Below are positions 24,549 to 34,334 of a stretch of DNA of 36,164 nucleotides, one piece after another. The first letter of the stretch is position 1; each line of letters begins with the position of its first letter. Both the position numbers and the translations under genes were made by a program. The stretch is from an uncultured Ruminococcus sp. (GTDB taxonomy: Bacteria; Bacillota; Clostridia; Oscillospirales; Ruminococcaceae): contig CASEVP010000017.1 in NCBI GenBank assembly GCA_949291345.1, positions 1-36,164 of the forward strand, in the 5' to 3' direction. The notes under the pieces are model-generated. The model was not told where the DNA came from. It saw only the letters and a program-made list of their open reading frames with translations, and made no database searches.

Positions 24549-25927
24549 TATCGGCGTGTATCCAAAAACGTCGGTTTTGCTGCAGTGCAGCACCATATTA
24601 TTTTGGCGTTCGGATGCGGCGGCGGCAAATGCTGTCAGCCGCATTTTGCCTAATTTTCTGTTTGTTGTTTTCGGGTTGTACGCCGCTGGGAACGGTAGAT
24701 ACATTACTCACTCCCCCTAGTCTGAGCGAGGAGCAGGAACAAATTTATCTGGCGCTGCAGGATGCTGTGGGAAGTGGGATTACTCTGCAATATCCCAGAA
24801 CAGGCTCTAACCTGTCGGCATTTACAGTAGTAGATCTTGATAACGACGGCGAAGACGAGGCACTGGTGTTCTATAAGAAAACCAGCATTACAGCAGCAGA
24901 AAATGGACTTCGTTTTAGCATCCTTGACCAGGTAAAAGGGGCATGGATGGCAGTTTGTGACAGACCGGCAGACGGCACAGAGGTGGAACGTATCCAGATT
25001 TGTCCGTTGGGAATGAGTGCCCGCAATCAAATATTTGTGGGATACAGCGGTGTGGATCAGTCGGATAAATCCCTGACAGTGTACGACTATGACCAAGAAG
25101 AATTACAGCAGATTTTTCAGACCTCTTATACGATGTTTGACGTGGCAGATGTAGACGGTGACGAGGCAGGAGAACTGTTGGTACTTCATCGATTCACAGA
25201 TAATGCGGCATCATCTGCGGCGATCTATCGTATGGAAAATGATGTTGTGAAAGATACAGGAGAACTGGAACTGCGGATAAACTTTACGGATTTCAGCCAG
25301 ATTCTCTACGGTACACTGCCGGATGGGACGATCGGGATTTATATTGACGGTACTTCCGGTGCTTCGACGATACAGACGGAAATTCTTCGGATAAAAGATG
25401 ATTCATTGGGTTATGCTTTGGAAAACGCAGATACCCTTAGTGCAACCATTCGTTCTGTTGGATACCTTTCGATGGATCTGAATCATGACGGCATGGTGGA
25501 AATCCCGGTACAGCAGCCGTTTCCAGGCTATAGAAGCGATTCTTCGGAACAGGTGCGTTTGACAACGTTTCTGGGTGTTTCGGGCAATACGCTGACGGAA
25601 CAGGCAAGAGGCTACTTTAATCTTAGCGACGGCTGCGTGTTTTTGCTGCCGACTAGCTGGTATGAAACAGTAACGGCAGTTACAGACCCGTTAAATGGGG
25701 ATATCGTGTTCTACCGCTATGCGGGATCAATTGAAAATTCATCAACTGAACTGCTGCGGTATAGTGTGGTGCAGGATGAAGAGGCACGAGAAGAACGGGA
25801 AACAGACGGTTATCAGCTGATCCATACCCGTGGAAAGGCTGCTTATTATATGCGGGCAGCGTCATTAGAGGATCCTTTGGCGATGCCTTGGCAGGAATTG
25901 ATGGTACGGTTTGTGTTTCTTACGTAA
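24530..25927 (+). CDS. Putative lipoprotein with Asp-rich (FG-GAP/VCBS-like) repeats
   Basis: Function unknown. The lipobox LLFSGC is at Cys50 of the frame from ATG 24530, or Cys22 if translation starts at ATG 24614. The first start has AGGAG 11 bases upstream and overlaps citrate synthase by 19 bases; the second gives an ideal signal peptide MRRRQMLSAAF but has no visible ribosome binding site. The mature part contains repeated Asp-rich turns VVDLDNDGEDEALV, VADVDGDEAGELLV and MDLNHDGMVEIPV, the pattern of calcium-binding FG-GAP/VCBS-type beta-propeller repeats. Just upstream of a two-component pair, it could be an extracellular sensor partner; that is inference. Confidence 0.85.
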   Translation: MRSGQIISACIQKRRFCCSAAPYYFGVRMRRRQMLSAAFCLIFCLLFSGCTPLGTVDTLLTPPSLSEEQEQIYLALQDAVGSGITLQYPRTGSNLSAFTVVDLDNDGEDEALVFYKKTSITAAENGLRFSILDQVKGAWMAVCDRPADGTEVERIQICPLGMSARNQIFVGYSGVDQSDKSLTVYDYDQEELQQIFQTSYTMFDVADVDGDEAGELLVLHRFTDNAASSAAIYRMENDVVKDTGELELRINFTDFSQILYGTLPDGTIGIYIDGTSGASTIQTEILRIKDDSLGYALENADTLSATIRSVGYLSMDLNHDGMVEIPVQQPFPGYRSDSSEQVRLTTFLGVSGNTLTEQARGYFNLSDGCVFLLPTSWYETVTAVTDPLNGDIVFYRYAGSIENSSTELLRYSVVQDEEAREERETDGYQLIHTRGKAAYYMRAASLEDPLAMPWQELMVRFVFLT

Positions 25928-25949
25928 GAAAAGAGGAGACTGGTAAACT

Positions 25950-26648
25950 ATGAAACGAATTTTGGTTTGTGAAGATGAAGACGTGATCCGGGACTTTGTG
26001 GTCATTAACCTAAAACGTGCCGGTTATGATGTGGTGGATGTAGGGTGCGGCGAAGATGCCCTGCAGGTGTTTGAAGATGAACACGGAAATTTTGATATCG
26101 TACTGTTGGATATTATGATGCCGGGTATCGACGGTTTTACCGTTTGCAAGAAACTGCGTGAAAAAAGCTCTACCATCGGAATCATTATGCTGACTGCAAG
26201 AACACAGGAAATGGATAAAGTCAGCGGTCTGATGTTTGGGGCAGATGATTATATCACAAAGCCTTTTTCCCCGTCAGAACTGACTGCGAGAGTGGATGCC
26301 ATTTATCGCCGGGTATGTATGAGTTTTATTAAGGATGAGAAATCTCCCGTGATTGAAAGCGGACCTTTTTCGCTGAACCTGAAAAGCCGTACCGTGACAA
26401 AAAACGGGAAACTGATCGATCTGACGCAGGTGGAATATCAGATTATGGAATATTTCCTGAAGAATCAGAACACGGCACTGGATCGGGCGAGCATTCTCAA
26501 CCACATTTGGGGAGACAGTTATTTTGGTGACGATAAAATCGTCGATGTCAATATTCGTCGTATCCGCATGAAGATAGAAGAGGAACCCAGCAAGCCGCAC
26601 TATATTACAACGATTTGGGGCTATGGATATAAGTGGAATGACAAGTAA
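25950..26648 (+). CDS. OmpR/PhoB-family response regulator
   Basis: The 232-residue product has a receiver domain (1-120) with the acidic pocket E9/D10/D11 region, phospho-acceptor D54 in LLDIMMPGIDG, T82 and K104 (TKPF), and a winged-helix DNA-binding domain (about 135-232) with TQVEYQIMEYFL and WGYGYKW. GAGGAG lies about 14 bases before ATG 25950. It starts 22 bases after the lipoprotein and overlaps the following kinase by 11 bases. Close to PhoP/ResD/WalR types, but the exact subfamily cannot be told from sequence alone. Confidence 0.95.
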   Translation: MKRILVCEDEDVIRDFVVINLKRAGYDVVDVGCGEDALQVFEDEHGNFDIVLLDIMMPGIDGFTVCKKLREKSSTIGIIMLTARTQEMDKVSGLMFGADDYITKPFSPSELTARVDAIYRRVCMSFIKDEKSPVIESGPFSLNLKSRTVTKNGKLIDLTQVEYQIMEYFLKNQNTALDRASILNHIWGDSYFGDDKIVDVNIRRIRMKIEEEPSKPHYITTIWGYGYKWNDK

Positions 26649-28083
26649 ATATAGAAAAAAAGGGGCAAAGAAGGCAGAAAAAAAAGGTTCCATTACACGG
26701 CGTTGGATTTGGAATAACTTAGGAATTATTGGATTGGTACTGTTGGTGATTGATTTTGCCGTAATTTATGCCATTCAGAGTTATTACTACGGAGCGTCTC
26801 AGCAGTATCTTTCCACAAAGATCAGCTCTGTCACTGGAGTGCTCAGTCGTTATGCGCAGGATGCCGATTTAAACTTTGCCTCGGAAATGCGCAGTACCAT
26901 CGAAAATTTTTCTGATAAAGATAAAATGGAGCTGATGGCGATCAATTCCAGAGGAAGGGTCGTGCTGACATCGTCGGGCTTTACCCCCTCAGAAGGCGTT
27001 TCGATGCCGGATTATGAAAGCGTAATGGATGGTAAAGAAGGGTATTGGGTTGGAAAAGTCGGTGATGAAACGATCATGGCTGTCTGTGTGGATATCTCAG
27101 ATATCAATACGGAATACAATGCCATACGGGTAGTAGCATCACTGGAACAGATACAGGATACGCTTGTCGCATATATCGTCGGTATATCGTCGATATGTTT
27201 GGGAATTTTGCTGCTGCTGCTGGTGACAGGACTGTACTTTATCCGCTCTATTGTGCGTCCCATTAAGCAGATAAATGCCACAACAAAAAAATTTGCCAAA
27301 GGAGACTTTTCCATTCGCATTCATAACGAAAGTCACGACGAGATCGGTGATCTGTGCGTTTCTATCAACCAGATGGCGGACGAACTTTCCAATACGGAGA
27401 ATATGAAAAACGAATTTATTTCTTCCGTTTCCCATGAACTTCGGACACCGCTGACGGCAATCAAAGGCTGGGCAGAAACCATGTGTATGGAGGCAGATCC
27501 CGATATGGTGCAGCGTGGCGTACATGTGATCGTAAATGAGACAGAACGCTTGTCAGAAATGGTAGAAGAACTGCTGGATTTTTCCAGAATGCAGAGCGGC
27601 CGGTTTTCGCTGCAGTGCGCTACGATGGATGTGCTGGCAGAACTAGGCGATGCTGTGCTCATCTATACGGAAAAAGCAAAGCGGGAAAACATTCGAATTA
27701 TTTATCAAGAGCCGGATATGCTGCCCTTTGTGTACGGAGATAAAAATCGGATCCGTCAAGTGTTTATCAATGTTATCGATAATGCCATTAAGTATTCTGA
27801 TCCGGGCAGTACGATTACGGTTAGTGCCGAAGAGGTAGGCAATATGATCCAAGTGACAATCACCGATAACGGGGTTGGAATCAGCCAAGCAGATTTGCCA
27901 CGGGTAAAGGATAAATTTTTTAAGGCAAATCACACGCGGCGGGGTTCTGGTATCGGTCTTGCGGTGGCGGATGAGATCATCACCATGCATGGAGGGACGC
28001 TGGATATCACCAGTGAACTGAATGTGGGGACAAATGTAACGATTACGCTGCCCACAGAAAACCATCTGCGGAAAAACGTCTAG
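26638..28083 (+). CDS. Sensor histidine kinase (HAMP-HisKA-HATPase), PhoR/ResE-like
   Basis: From ATG 26638 the product is 481 residues; ATG 26623 would add five. A basic N-terminus is followed by a membrane helix (about 24-48), an extracytoplasmic domain (50-180), a second helix (about 180-203), HAMP (205-255), the phospho-acceptor motif SSVSHELRTPLTA with His266, and the ATPase domain with N-box NVIDNAIKYSD (about 378), DNGVGIS and GSGIGLAV. It overlaps the response regulator by 11 bases, so the pair is translated together. Signal unknown. Confidence 0.94.
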   Translation: MTSKYRKKGAKKAEKKGSITRRWIWNNLGIIGLVLLVIDFAVIYAIQSYYYGASQQYLSTKISSVTGVLSRYAQDADLNFASEMRSTIENFSDKDKMELMAINSRGRVVLTSSGFTPSEGVSMPDYESVMDGKEGYWVGKVGDETIMAVCVDISDINTEYNAIRVVASLEQIQDTLVAYIVGISSICLGILLLLLVTGLYFIRSIVRPIKQINATTKKFAKGDFSIRIHNESHDEIGDLCVSINQMADELSNTENMKNEFISSVSHELRTPLTAIKGWAETMCMEADPDMVQRGVHVIVNETERLSEMVEELLDFSRMQSGRFSLQCATMDVLAELGDAVLIYTEKAKRENIRIIYQEPDMLPFVYGDKNRIRQVFINVIDNAIKYSDPGSTITVSAEEVGNMIQVTITDNGVGISQADLPRVKDKFFKANHTRRGSGIGLAVADEIITMHGGTLDITSELNVGTNVTITLPTENHLRKNV

Positions 28084-28165
28084 AAGCTGTTCATATAAAA
28101 TACGTGTGTGTTTATGTTAAGTAAACATGATCTAAGACAATATCAGAGGAAGGATAAGAAAAACC

Positions 28166-29143
28166 ATGGCAAAACAACCCAGAGAAAATCCAAAACATAT
28201 GACAAAGATCGGCGGGCAGGCGCTGATCGAGGGTGTTATGATGAAGGGTGCAGATACCGGGGCAATGGCATGCCGTCTGCCGACCGGCGAGATCGACGTG
28301 GAAACGTGGCCGGAAAACAACGGCAAAAATATGCCGTGGTATCGTAAGTGCCCAATTGTACGGGGGAGTTTTAATTTTGTGCTGTCACTGCGGGACGGGT
28401 ATCGATGCCTAAGTAAGTCGGCAGAAAAACAGATGCCGGCGGACGGCGAGGAAGAAGAAGAGGAAGAATTAAATCGGTTTGAACAGTGGCTGGAAGATAA
28501 ATTGGGTGATAAGCTCTTCGGTATTATCATGACCATTGGCGTAGTGATAGGCATTGTGCTGGCAATCGGTCTTTTTGTGGTGCTGCCCAAGTGGCTGATC
28601 GGCAATCTGATTACCCACACGCCCATTCCTGACAACAGTCGGTTTGTGCGGTCTTTATTGGAGGGTGTGATCAAAATTGCATTGTTTTTGGTGTATATGG
28701 CGCTGACCGGTTTTTTGAAGGATATACGCCGTACCTATGAATATCACGGCGCAGAGCATAAGACCATCGCCTGCTATGAGGCGGGTGAGGAACTGACAGT
28801 GGAGAACGTCAAAAAACATACGAGGTTTCATCCTCGCTGCGGCACAAGCTTTATTTTCATTACCTTGATCGTCAGCATACTGGTGATGTGTATCGTGCCG
28901 GTGTATCAATTGTTGCCCCGTATTATTATCAGTATTCTTCTGTTGCCGTTGATTGTGGGAATTTCTTATGAATTTATTCGAATCGCCGGCAGAAGCAACA
29001 GTTGGTTGACACGGGCGCTTTCCTGGCCAGGACTGCAAATTCAGCGAATTACCACACGGGAACCGGATGCATCGCAAATCGAATGTGCCATTGCCGCACT
29101 GTTGCCTTGTATTCCGGAGGATATGGAGGACGATCAGTGGTGA
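28166..29143 (+). CDS. DUF1385 family membrane protein (YqhQ-like)
   Basis: The 325-residue product matches the DUF1385 family: N-terminal IGGQALIEGVMMKG, the central YEYHGAEHKTIACYEAGE, and HPRCGTSFIF. Four or five hydrophobic segments are visible (about 118-145, 170-190, 228-250, 255-275). An acidic Glu stretch lies near 93-102. Biochemical role unknown. AGAGGAAGG lies about 11 bases before ATG 28166. prmC follows with TGATG overlap, the usual DUF1385-prmC pair of Clostridia. Confidence 0.93.
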   Translation: MAKQPRENPKHMTKIGGQALIEGVMMKGADTGAMACRLPTGEIDVETWPENNGKNMPWYRKCPIVRGSFNFVLSLRDGYRCLSKSAEKQMPADGEEEEEEELNRFEQWLEDKLGDKLFGIIMTIGVVIGIVLAIGLFVVLPKWLIGNLITHTPIPDNSRFVRSLLEGVIKIALFLVYMALTGFLKDIRRTYEYHGAEHKTIACYEAGEELTVENVKKHTRFHPRCGTSFIFITLIVSILVMCIVPVYQLLPRIIISILLLPLIVGISYEFIRIAGRSNSWLTRALSWPGLQIQRITTREPDASQIECAIAALLPCIPEDMEDDQW

Positions 29144-29994
29144 TGACACCGAGACAGCTGCTGATATATATGCGGAATACACTGGAGGATGCCGGCATGG
29201 AAAGTGCCGGCTTTGAAAGCCGGCTTCTGCTGGAAACGGTTCTGAGACTGCCACATAGTGCACCTCTGCCGGAAATTCCAGTGACAAAGATACAGTTGGA
29301 ACAGGCAAAGGCGTTTCTGGAGCGGCGTTTGGCACATGAGCCGCTGCAATACCTTTGCGGCACATGGGAATTTTATGGAATGGAATTCTCTGTGGGTGAG
29401 GGTGTGCTGATACCCAGGCAGGATACCGAAACGCTGGTGGAAACGGTGTTGACGTTGCGCAAGGGCATGCCTGCTACAAAATTGCTGGATTTGTGCAGCG
29501 GAACGGGTTGTATTCCGGCGGCAATCGCAGCGCATCTGCCGAATGTAACGGGTGTTGCGCTGGAATTCTCACGCGCAGCGTTTGGATATTTGGAGTATAA
29601 TTTGCAGAAACATGCACCCCAGATGACTTGTGTGCTGGGTGATGCGTGCAGTCCGCCGGCGCAGCTGCTGGAGCAGACGTTTGATGTCATTACCTGCAAT
29701 CCCCCGTATCTGACAACAGAAGATATGACATGTTTGCAGCCCGAGGTGGCAAAAGAACCGAAGAGTGCACTTTTTGGCGGTGCGGACGGATTGGATTTTT
29801 ACCGCAGGCTCACTCCTATCTGGAAAAATGTACTGCATGCCGACGGATGGCTGTTGTACGAAGTGGGCGCCGGACAGGCGGAACATGTGTGTTGTCTGAT
29901 GGATCAGAATGGTTTTACCAGTGTGGATTGTATAAAAGATCTGTGCGGTATTGCACGAGTGGTGATGGGTCAAAATGGAACTAAAACCACATGA
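29143..29994 (+). CDS. prmC: Peptide chain release factor N5-glutamine methyltransferase PrmC
   Basis: PrmC methylates the glutamine of the GGQ motif in release factors RF1 and RF2. The 283-residue product carries the SAM motif LLDLCSGTGCIPAAIA and the substrate-binding CNPPYL, both diagnostic. LALEF replaces the more usual acidic-pocket sequence by only conservative changes. Start ATG 29143 overlaps the DUF1385 stop; GGAGG lies upstream at 29125-29129. The usual neighbour prfA is not here; recA follows after 190 bases. Confidence 0.93.
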   Translation: MTPRQLLIYMRNTLEDAGMESAGFESRLLLETVLRLPHSAPLPEIPVTKIQLEQAKAFLERRLAHEPLQYLCGTWEFYGMEFSVGEGVLIPRQDTETLVETVLTLRKGMPATKLLDLCSGTGCIPAAIAAHLPNVTGVALEFSRAAFGYLEYNLQKHAPQMTCVLGDACSPPAQLLEQTFDVITCNPPYLTTEDMTCLQPEVAKEPKSALFGGADGLDFYRRLTPIWKNVLHADGWLLYEVGAGQAEHVCCLMDQNGFTSVDCIKDLCGIARVVMGQNGTKTT

Positions 29995-30049
29995 ATTACG
30001 GAAAAAGTGCAGGAATATGGAATAGATAAGTGTCATGGCAGACATCTTC

Positions 30050-30065
30050 ATGAATGCTAGTTCAT
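30050..30065 (+). promoter_or_regulatory. Candidate SOS (LexA) box upstream of recA
   Basis: ATGAATGCTAGTTCAT is a near-palindrome with GAAT-N4-GTTC, one mismatch from the Firmicute LexA core GAAC-N4-GTTC. It lies 120 bases before the recA ATG. I do not see a convincing promoter around it, so the call is tentative. Confidence 0.35.
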
Positions 30066-30184
30066 AACAATAGGCGTATAGGTTTTCGGGTAGAAATTTT
30101 GTATAAAACAGCTAGGTGTTCTTTGTGCAGTATTGCCTTAGATAGAAATGCTGTGATGTTGTGTAAGGATGGAAAGGAACGATT

Positions 30185-31417
30185 ATGGCAAAAGCAGATA
30201 CAAAGAAAAAGGCACCGGCAGAGATTCCTTCTACTGAAGAAGAAAAGAAAAAGGCTCTGCAAAATGCCATTAACCATATTACGAAAGTGTACGGCAATGG
30301 TGCAATCATGCGATTAGGTGAAAATAAGGCAAATCTGAATGTGGAGTCGATTCCGACAGGATCGATGCTGCTGGATATGGCACTGGGTATCGGCGGTGTG
30401 CCGAGAGGAAGAATTGTGGAATTGTATGGACCGGAGAGCTCCGGTAAGACGACAGTTGCACTGCATATCATTGCCGAAGCACAGAAGATGGGCGGTGAAG
30501 TTGCCTTTATCGATGTGGAACATGCGTTGGATCCGTTGTATGCAGAAGCGTTGGGTGTAAATATCGACAGTCTTCTGGTGTCGCAGCCAGACAGCGGAGA
30601 ACAGGCACTGGAGATTGCGGAGGCGTTGGTTCGTTCTGGTGCCATTGATGTGCTGGTTGTGGACTCTGTTGCCGCATTAACCACAAAGGCAGAGATTGAC
30701 GGCGAAATGGGTGACAGTCATGTGGGACAGTTGGCAAGACTTATGTCACAGGCAATGCGCAAATTGACAGCAGTAATCTCCAAATCGAAGTGTGTGGCGA
30801 TTTTTATCAACCAGGTGCGGGAAAAGATCGGTGTCATGTATGGCAATCCGGAGACGACGCCGGGTGGTCGTGCACTGAAATTTTATGCATCGGTGCGGAT
30901 GGAAGTACGCCGTGGAGAACAGATTAAAGAAGGCACATCTGTGATCGGAAACCGTACAAAGGTGAAGATCAGTAAAAATAAGGTAGCACCGCCCTTTCGG
31001 GAATGTGAGTTTGATATTTTGTACGGTACCGGCATTTCTCGTACAGGTGAAGTAATTGATGTTGCTACACAGCTGGGTATCGTGAAAAAAGGCGGTGCAT
31101 GGTACAGCTACCAGGATCAGAAACTGGGACAGGGCAGAGAAAATTCGAAAAAAACGCTGGAAGAAAATCCGGAGTTGATGAAGGAGATTGAGGCAAAGAT
31201 CTTGGAACATCAGGATGAACTGATGAACCAGTCCAGACGCACGAAAAAGAAGAACAAACTCGAAGAGGCGGCAGCAAGCGCAGCACAGGACAGTGCGCCT
31301 GCAGAAACGGCAGCATCAGAAGGCGATATGCCATCGGAGGAGCATTTTATGCCGGCAGGAGAGGATGGATTGGAGATCAGTGCGGAAGATGATTTCGAGG
31401 AATTTGATCCGGCATAA
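30185..31417 (+). CDS. recA: Recombinase RecA
   Basis: RecA forms filaments on single-stranded DNA for homologous recombination and triggers LexA self-cleavage. The 410-residue product has Walker A GPESSGKT (82-89), the Walker B region around [11 protein letters not shown]1/L2 loop sequences, and [19 protein letters not shown]. The C-terminus is extended by about 55 residues after the core: a basic patch RRTKKKNK and an acidic Ala/Glu/Asp-rich tail. GGAAAGGAAC lies 6-14 bases before ATG 30185. recX follows after 19 bases. Confidence 0.97.
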   Translation: MAKADTKKKAPAEIPSTEEEKKKALQNAINHITKVYGNGAIMRLGENKANLNVESIPTGSMLLDMALGIGGVPRGRIVELYGPESSGKTTVALHIIAEAQKMGGEVAFIDVEHALDPLYAEALGVNIDSLLVSQPDSGEQALEIAEALVRSGAIDVLVVDSVAALTTKAEIDGEMGDSHVGQLARLMSQAMRKLTAVISKSKCVAIFINQVREKIGVMYGNPETTPGGRALKFYASVRMEVRRGEQIKEGTSVIGNRTKVKISKNKVAPPFRECEFDILYGTGISRTGEVIDVATQLGIVKKGGAWYSYQDQKLGQGRENSKKTLEENPELMKEIEAKILEHQDELMNQSRRTKKKNKLEEAAASAAQDSAPAETAASEGDMPSEEHFMPAGEDGLEISAEDDFEEFDPA

Positions 31418-31436
31418 GTAAAGGATGGAACAGAAG

Positions 31437-32084
31437 ATGCGGCTGACCCAATTGTGTACATATAAGGGCAACACTTGGCAGATGGAGTTGGACGGAAGCG
31501 GTGAACTGTATTTTGTGCACGTGTCTGTGGTGCAGCACTGCGGACTGCAAAAAGGTATGGAATTGTCGGCGGCACAGTGGAAACGAGTTCAGGATTTGGA
31601 AACGTTTCGGAAGGCGTATCAGTATTCCCGCTATTTGTTGGATAACCGAGGATATAGTTATCAGGAGATGTTTCGAAAACTGTCGCCGAAATACCCTGAA
31701 AATGTTTGCTATGGTGTTGTGAATCGTTTGGTAAAGAACGGAATGCTTAACGACTGGAAATATGCTGAGCAGGCGGCACTGCACTATATTGAGCGAAAAC
31801 GGTTTGGCATGCGGCGTGCCTATCAGGAGATGCGGCGCAGGGGATTGCTGGATCCTCAAATTCAGGCGGCACTGGAACCTTATCGATGCCGGACGGAAGA
31901 AATTTTAGAAGAACTGGTACGTGGCAAATTTGCCCGGTATTTTGCCGAACCTTCCGACCGGAAGATGATCGAAAAAGGAAAGGCGGCACTGGTGCGGCAG
32001 GGATACACTTTTGGAGAGATCCAGAGGGTTGTATCGGCATATCTGCAGGAGCAGAAAACAGAACAAGAGAGCATGTTTTCATAA
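31437..32084 (+). CDS. recX: Regulatory protein RecX
   Basis: RecX binds RecA filaments and limits recombinase activity. The 215-residue product shows the tandem three-helix repeats of the family, with YSRYLLDNRGYSYQEMFRKL, ALHYIERKRFGMRRAYQEMRRRG, and KGKAALVRQGYTFGEIQRVV. Start ATG 31437 has AAGGA 11 bases upstream; ATG 31425 is too close to that site. It sits directly after recA, the conserved pairing. Confidence 0.92.
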   Translation: MRLTQLCTYKGNTWQMELDGSGELYFVHVSVVQHCGLQKGMELSAAQWKRVQDLETFRKAYQYSRYLLDNRGYSYQEMFRKLSPKYPENVCYGVVNRLVKNGMLNDWKYAEQAALHYIERKRFGMRRAYQEMRRRGLLDPQIQAALEPYRCRTEEILEELVRGKFARYFAEPSDRKMIEKGKAALVRQGYTFGEIQRVVSAYLQEQKTEQESMFS

Positions 32085-32166
32085 AGAAAATCATGTTTTG
32101 CAGGCAGTCAATCAGAATGGAAAGCGGCTGCGATAGATAGCCCAAAAGAATAACGGAGGAGATATT

Positions 32167-33513
32167 ATGCCAATTCGAGTAGGAATGGTATCGCTGGGAT
32201 GTTCAAAGAATTTGGTGGATTCAGAACGGATGCTGGCAAAATTAAAGGCACATGGCTATCAGCTGGTAGTGGAGCCAGGAGAGGCGGAAATTGCTGTGGT
32301 TAATACCTGCGGTTTTATCCAATCCGCCAAAGAAGAGGCAATTGAGACGATTCTGGAGCTGGGACAGTTAAAAAAAGAAGGGACACTGAAAAAAATTATC
32401 TTAACCGGATGTCTGACCGAGCGTTATCGGGATGAGGCGGCTGAGCTGTTTACAGAGGCGGATGCTGTTGTGGGTATCGGCGATGAAAAGGACATTGTAG
32501 ATATTCTGGATCATGTGCTGGCGGGTGAGCGCGTAGTACACTTTGCAAAAAAAAGTGAGGCGGTGCTGACAGGTGAGCGTGTCATCACGACGTTGCCGTT
32601 TTTTGCCTATCTGAAGATTGCAGAAGGGTGTTCCAATTGTTGTACTTATTGTGCAATTCCGCAGATTCGTGGGCCGTATCGCAGCGTTCCCATGGAGGAT
32701 GTATTGCAGGAGGCACGCTGGCTGGCAGAACACCATGTCACTGAACTGATTGTGGTAGCACAGGATACTACACGCTACGGCGAAGATTTGTATGGCAAGT
32801 CAAAACTGCCGGAATTGCTGCGAGAATTGTGTCATATTCCGGGAATCCGTTGGGTGCGAGTGCTGTACTGCTATCCAGAGCGGATTACGGACGAATTGCT
32901 GGATGTATTTGTGCAGGAACCGCATATGGTGCCTTATATGGATATACCCATTCAGCACTGCGACGGAGAAATTCTGAAACGCATGAACCGTCCGGGAGAT
33001 GAACAGACACTGCGGTCGTGCATTGCTCATATCCGGGATCGAGTACCGGATATTACGCTGCGCACCACATTGATTACCGGCTTTCCGGGGGAAACAAAGG
33101 AACAGTTTAATCGGCTTGGTGATTTTGTGCAGGAGATGCAGTTTGATAAATTGGGATGCTTTGCTTATTCTGAGGAAGAAGGCACTCGTGCAGCCGCATA
33201 TGAAGATCAGGTGGACGAAGAAGTTCGTGCGCACCGTGCGGATATTCTCATGGAACAGCAGGCAGAAGTTAGCGCGGCAAAGAATGCCGAAAAGATTGGA
33301 AAGCGAATGACGGCTGTTGTAGAGGGTTATGATCGATATGCTGGTTGTTTTTTTGGCAGAACGGCCGCAGACGCACCGGATATTGACGGTAAGGTCTTTA
33401 TCCGCAGTACCAATAAACGGCTGCGTTTGGGACAATATATTACAGTAGAAGTGTTTGATACTCTCGATTATGATTTGCTGGCTGAGGAGGTTACTGATGA
33501 ATCTGCCGAATAA
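32167..33513 (+). CDS. rimO: Ribosomal protein S12 methylthiotransferase RimO
   Basis: RimO is a radical-SAM enzyme that methylthiolates Asp89 of ribosomal protein S12 and uses two iron-sulfur clusters. The 448-residue product has the N-terminal UPF0004 domain with GCSKNLVDSE and NTCGFI cysteines, the radical-SAM cluster motif CSNCCTYC, and a C-terminal TRAM domain. It is the S12 type rather than MiaB judging by GCSKNLVDSE and overall length. GGAGGAG lies about 6-10 bases before ATG 32167. pgsA overlaps its 3' end. Confidence 0.95.
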   Translation: MPIRVGMVSLGCSKNLVDSERMLAKLKAHGYQLVVEPGEAEIAVVNTCGFIQSAKEEAIETILELGQLKKEGTLKKIILTGCLTERYRDEAAELFTEADAVVGIGDEKDIVDILDHVLAGERVVHFAKKSEAVLTGERVITTLPFFAYLKIAEGCSNCCTYCAIPQIRGPYRSVPMEDVLQEARWLAEHHVTELIVVAQDTTRYGEDLYGKSKLPELLRELCHIPGIRWVRVLYCYPERITDELLDVFVQEPHMVPYMDIPIQHCDGEILKRMNRPGDEQTLRSCIAHIRDRVPDITLRTTLITGFPGETKEQFNRLGDFVQEMQFDKLGCFAYSEEEGTRAAAYEDQVDEEVRAHRADILMEQQAEVSAAKNAEKIGKRMTAVVEGYDRYAGCFFGRTAADAPDIDGKVFIRSTNKRLRLGQYITVEVFDTLDYDLLAEEVTDESAE

Positions 33514-34072
33514 ATTAACGCTGCTGCGTGTTTTTCTCATCCCCGTTTTTTTGGTGATGATTTATGTAGATGCCATTCCTTTTCATTTTCTGTGGGCACT
33601 GGTGGTGTTTGCAGCGGCTTCGTTTACGGATATGCTCGATGGAAAGATTGCCAGAAAACAGGGACTTGTCACCAATTTTGGAAAATTTTTGGACCCTCTT
33701 GCAGATAAGGTGTTGGTAATTACAGCACTGCTGGTTTTTGTGGAATTGGAAGAATTTCGAATGTCCGCCATTCCCCTGATCATCATTGTGGCACGCGAAT
33801 TCATGGTTTCTGGTTTACGTCTGCTGGCCGCAGAAGAAGGTGTAGTTGTGGCTGCCGGTATTTGGGGTAAGCTGAAAACTGCTTTTACCATGGTAACGAT
33901 TGTAGGTGTGATGCTTTATCTAACCGTATGTTTTGATTTTGGTGTACAGGTTCCCGGCTTTGTGCCTACATGGATTTTGGGTGCTCTTATTTGGATTTCT
34001 ACTGTACTGACGATTATCTCAGGTGTTTTGTATCTGAAAGGCTGCTGGGCATATATCGACAGCGATAAATAG
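33497..34072 (+). CDS. pgsA: CDP-diacylglycerol-glycerol-3-phosphate 3-phosphatidyltransferase
   Basis: Makes phosphatidylglycerol phosphate, the committed step to phosphatidylglycerol and cardiolipin. The 191-residue product has the CDP-alcohol phosphotransferase motif spread as DGKIARKQGLVTNFGKFLDPLADK (the D-G-x2-A-R-x8-G-x3-D-x3-D pattern) and about six membrane helices. Start ATG 33497 has GAGGAGG 6 bases before and lies 17 bases inside rimO. The 262 bases after it hold no gene or clear terminator. Confidence 0.94.
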   Translation: MNLPNKLTLLRVFLIPVFLVMIYVDAIPFHFLWALVVFAAASFTDMLDGKIARKQGLVTNFGKFLDPLADKVLVITALLVFVELEEFRMSAIPLIIIVAREFMVSGLRLLAAEEGVVVAAGIWGKLKTAFTMVTIVGVMLYLTVCFDFGVQVPGFVPTWILGALIWISTVLTIISGVLYLKGCWAYIDSDK

Positions 34073-34334
34073 AGATCTGCCGCATAGGAATATGGACACA
34101 ATATTTTTTATATGGATCGGTTCTAATGAGAATATCATACAAGGAATGTTTATGAATTTTTGAATATCTTACTGCCGGTAAAATGCATTTGAAAATTTAC
34201 GCAAGAAAAGATGAAAAGATTTTGAGAATAGCACTGTAAAAAGCCAGGTTAAGCGCGTTATTTTGTGTGCTGCCTACACCGCATGGATTCGGAAGGATCG
34301 ATTTGTGCGGTGCTTTCCGCAGGAGGAAAATGTC

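Noticed and set aside
28132-28674. 180-residue minus-strand frame opposite the DUF1385 gene
   Set aside because: Antisense shadow of a gene with recognised family motifs.
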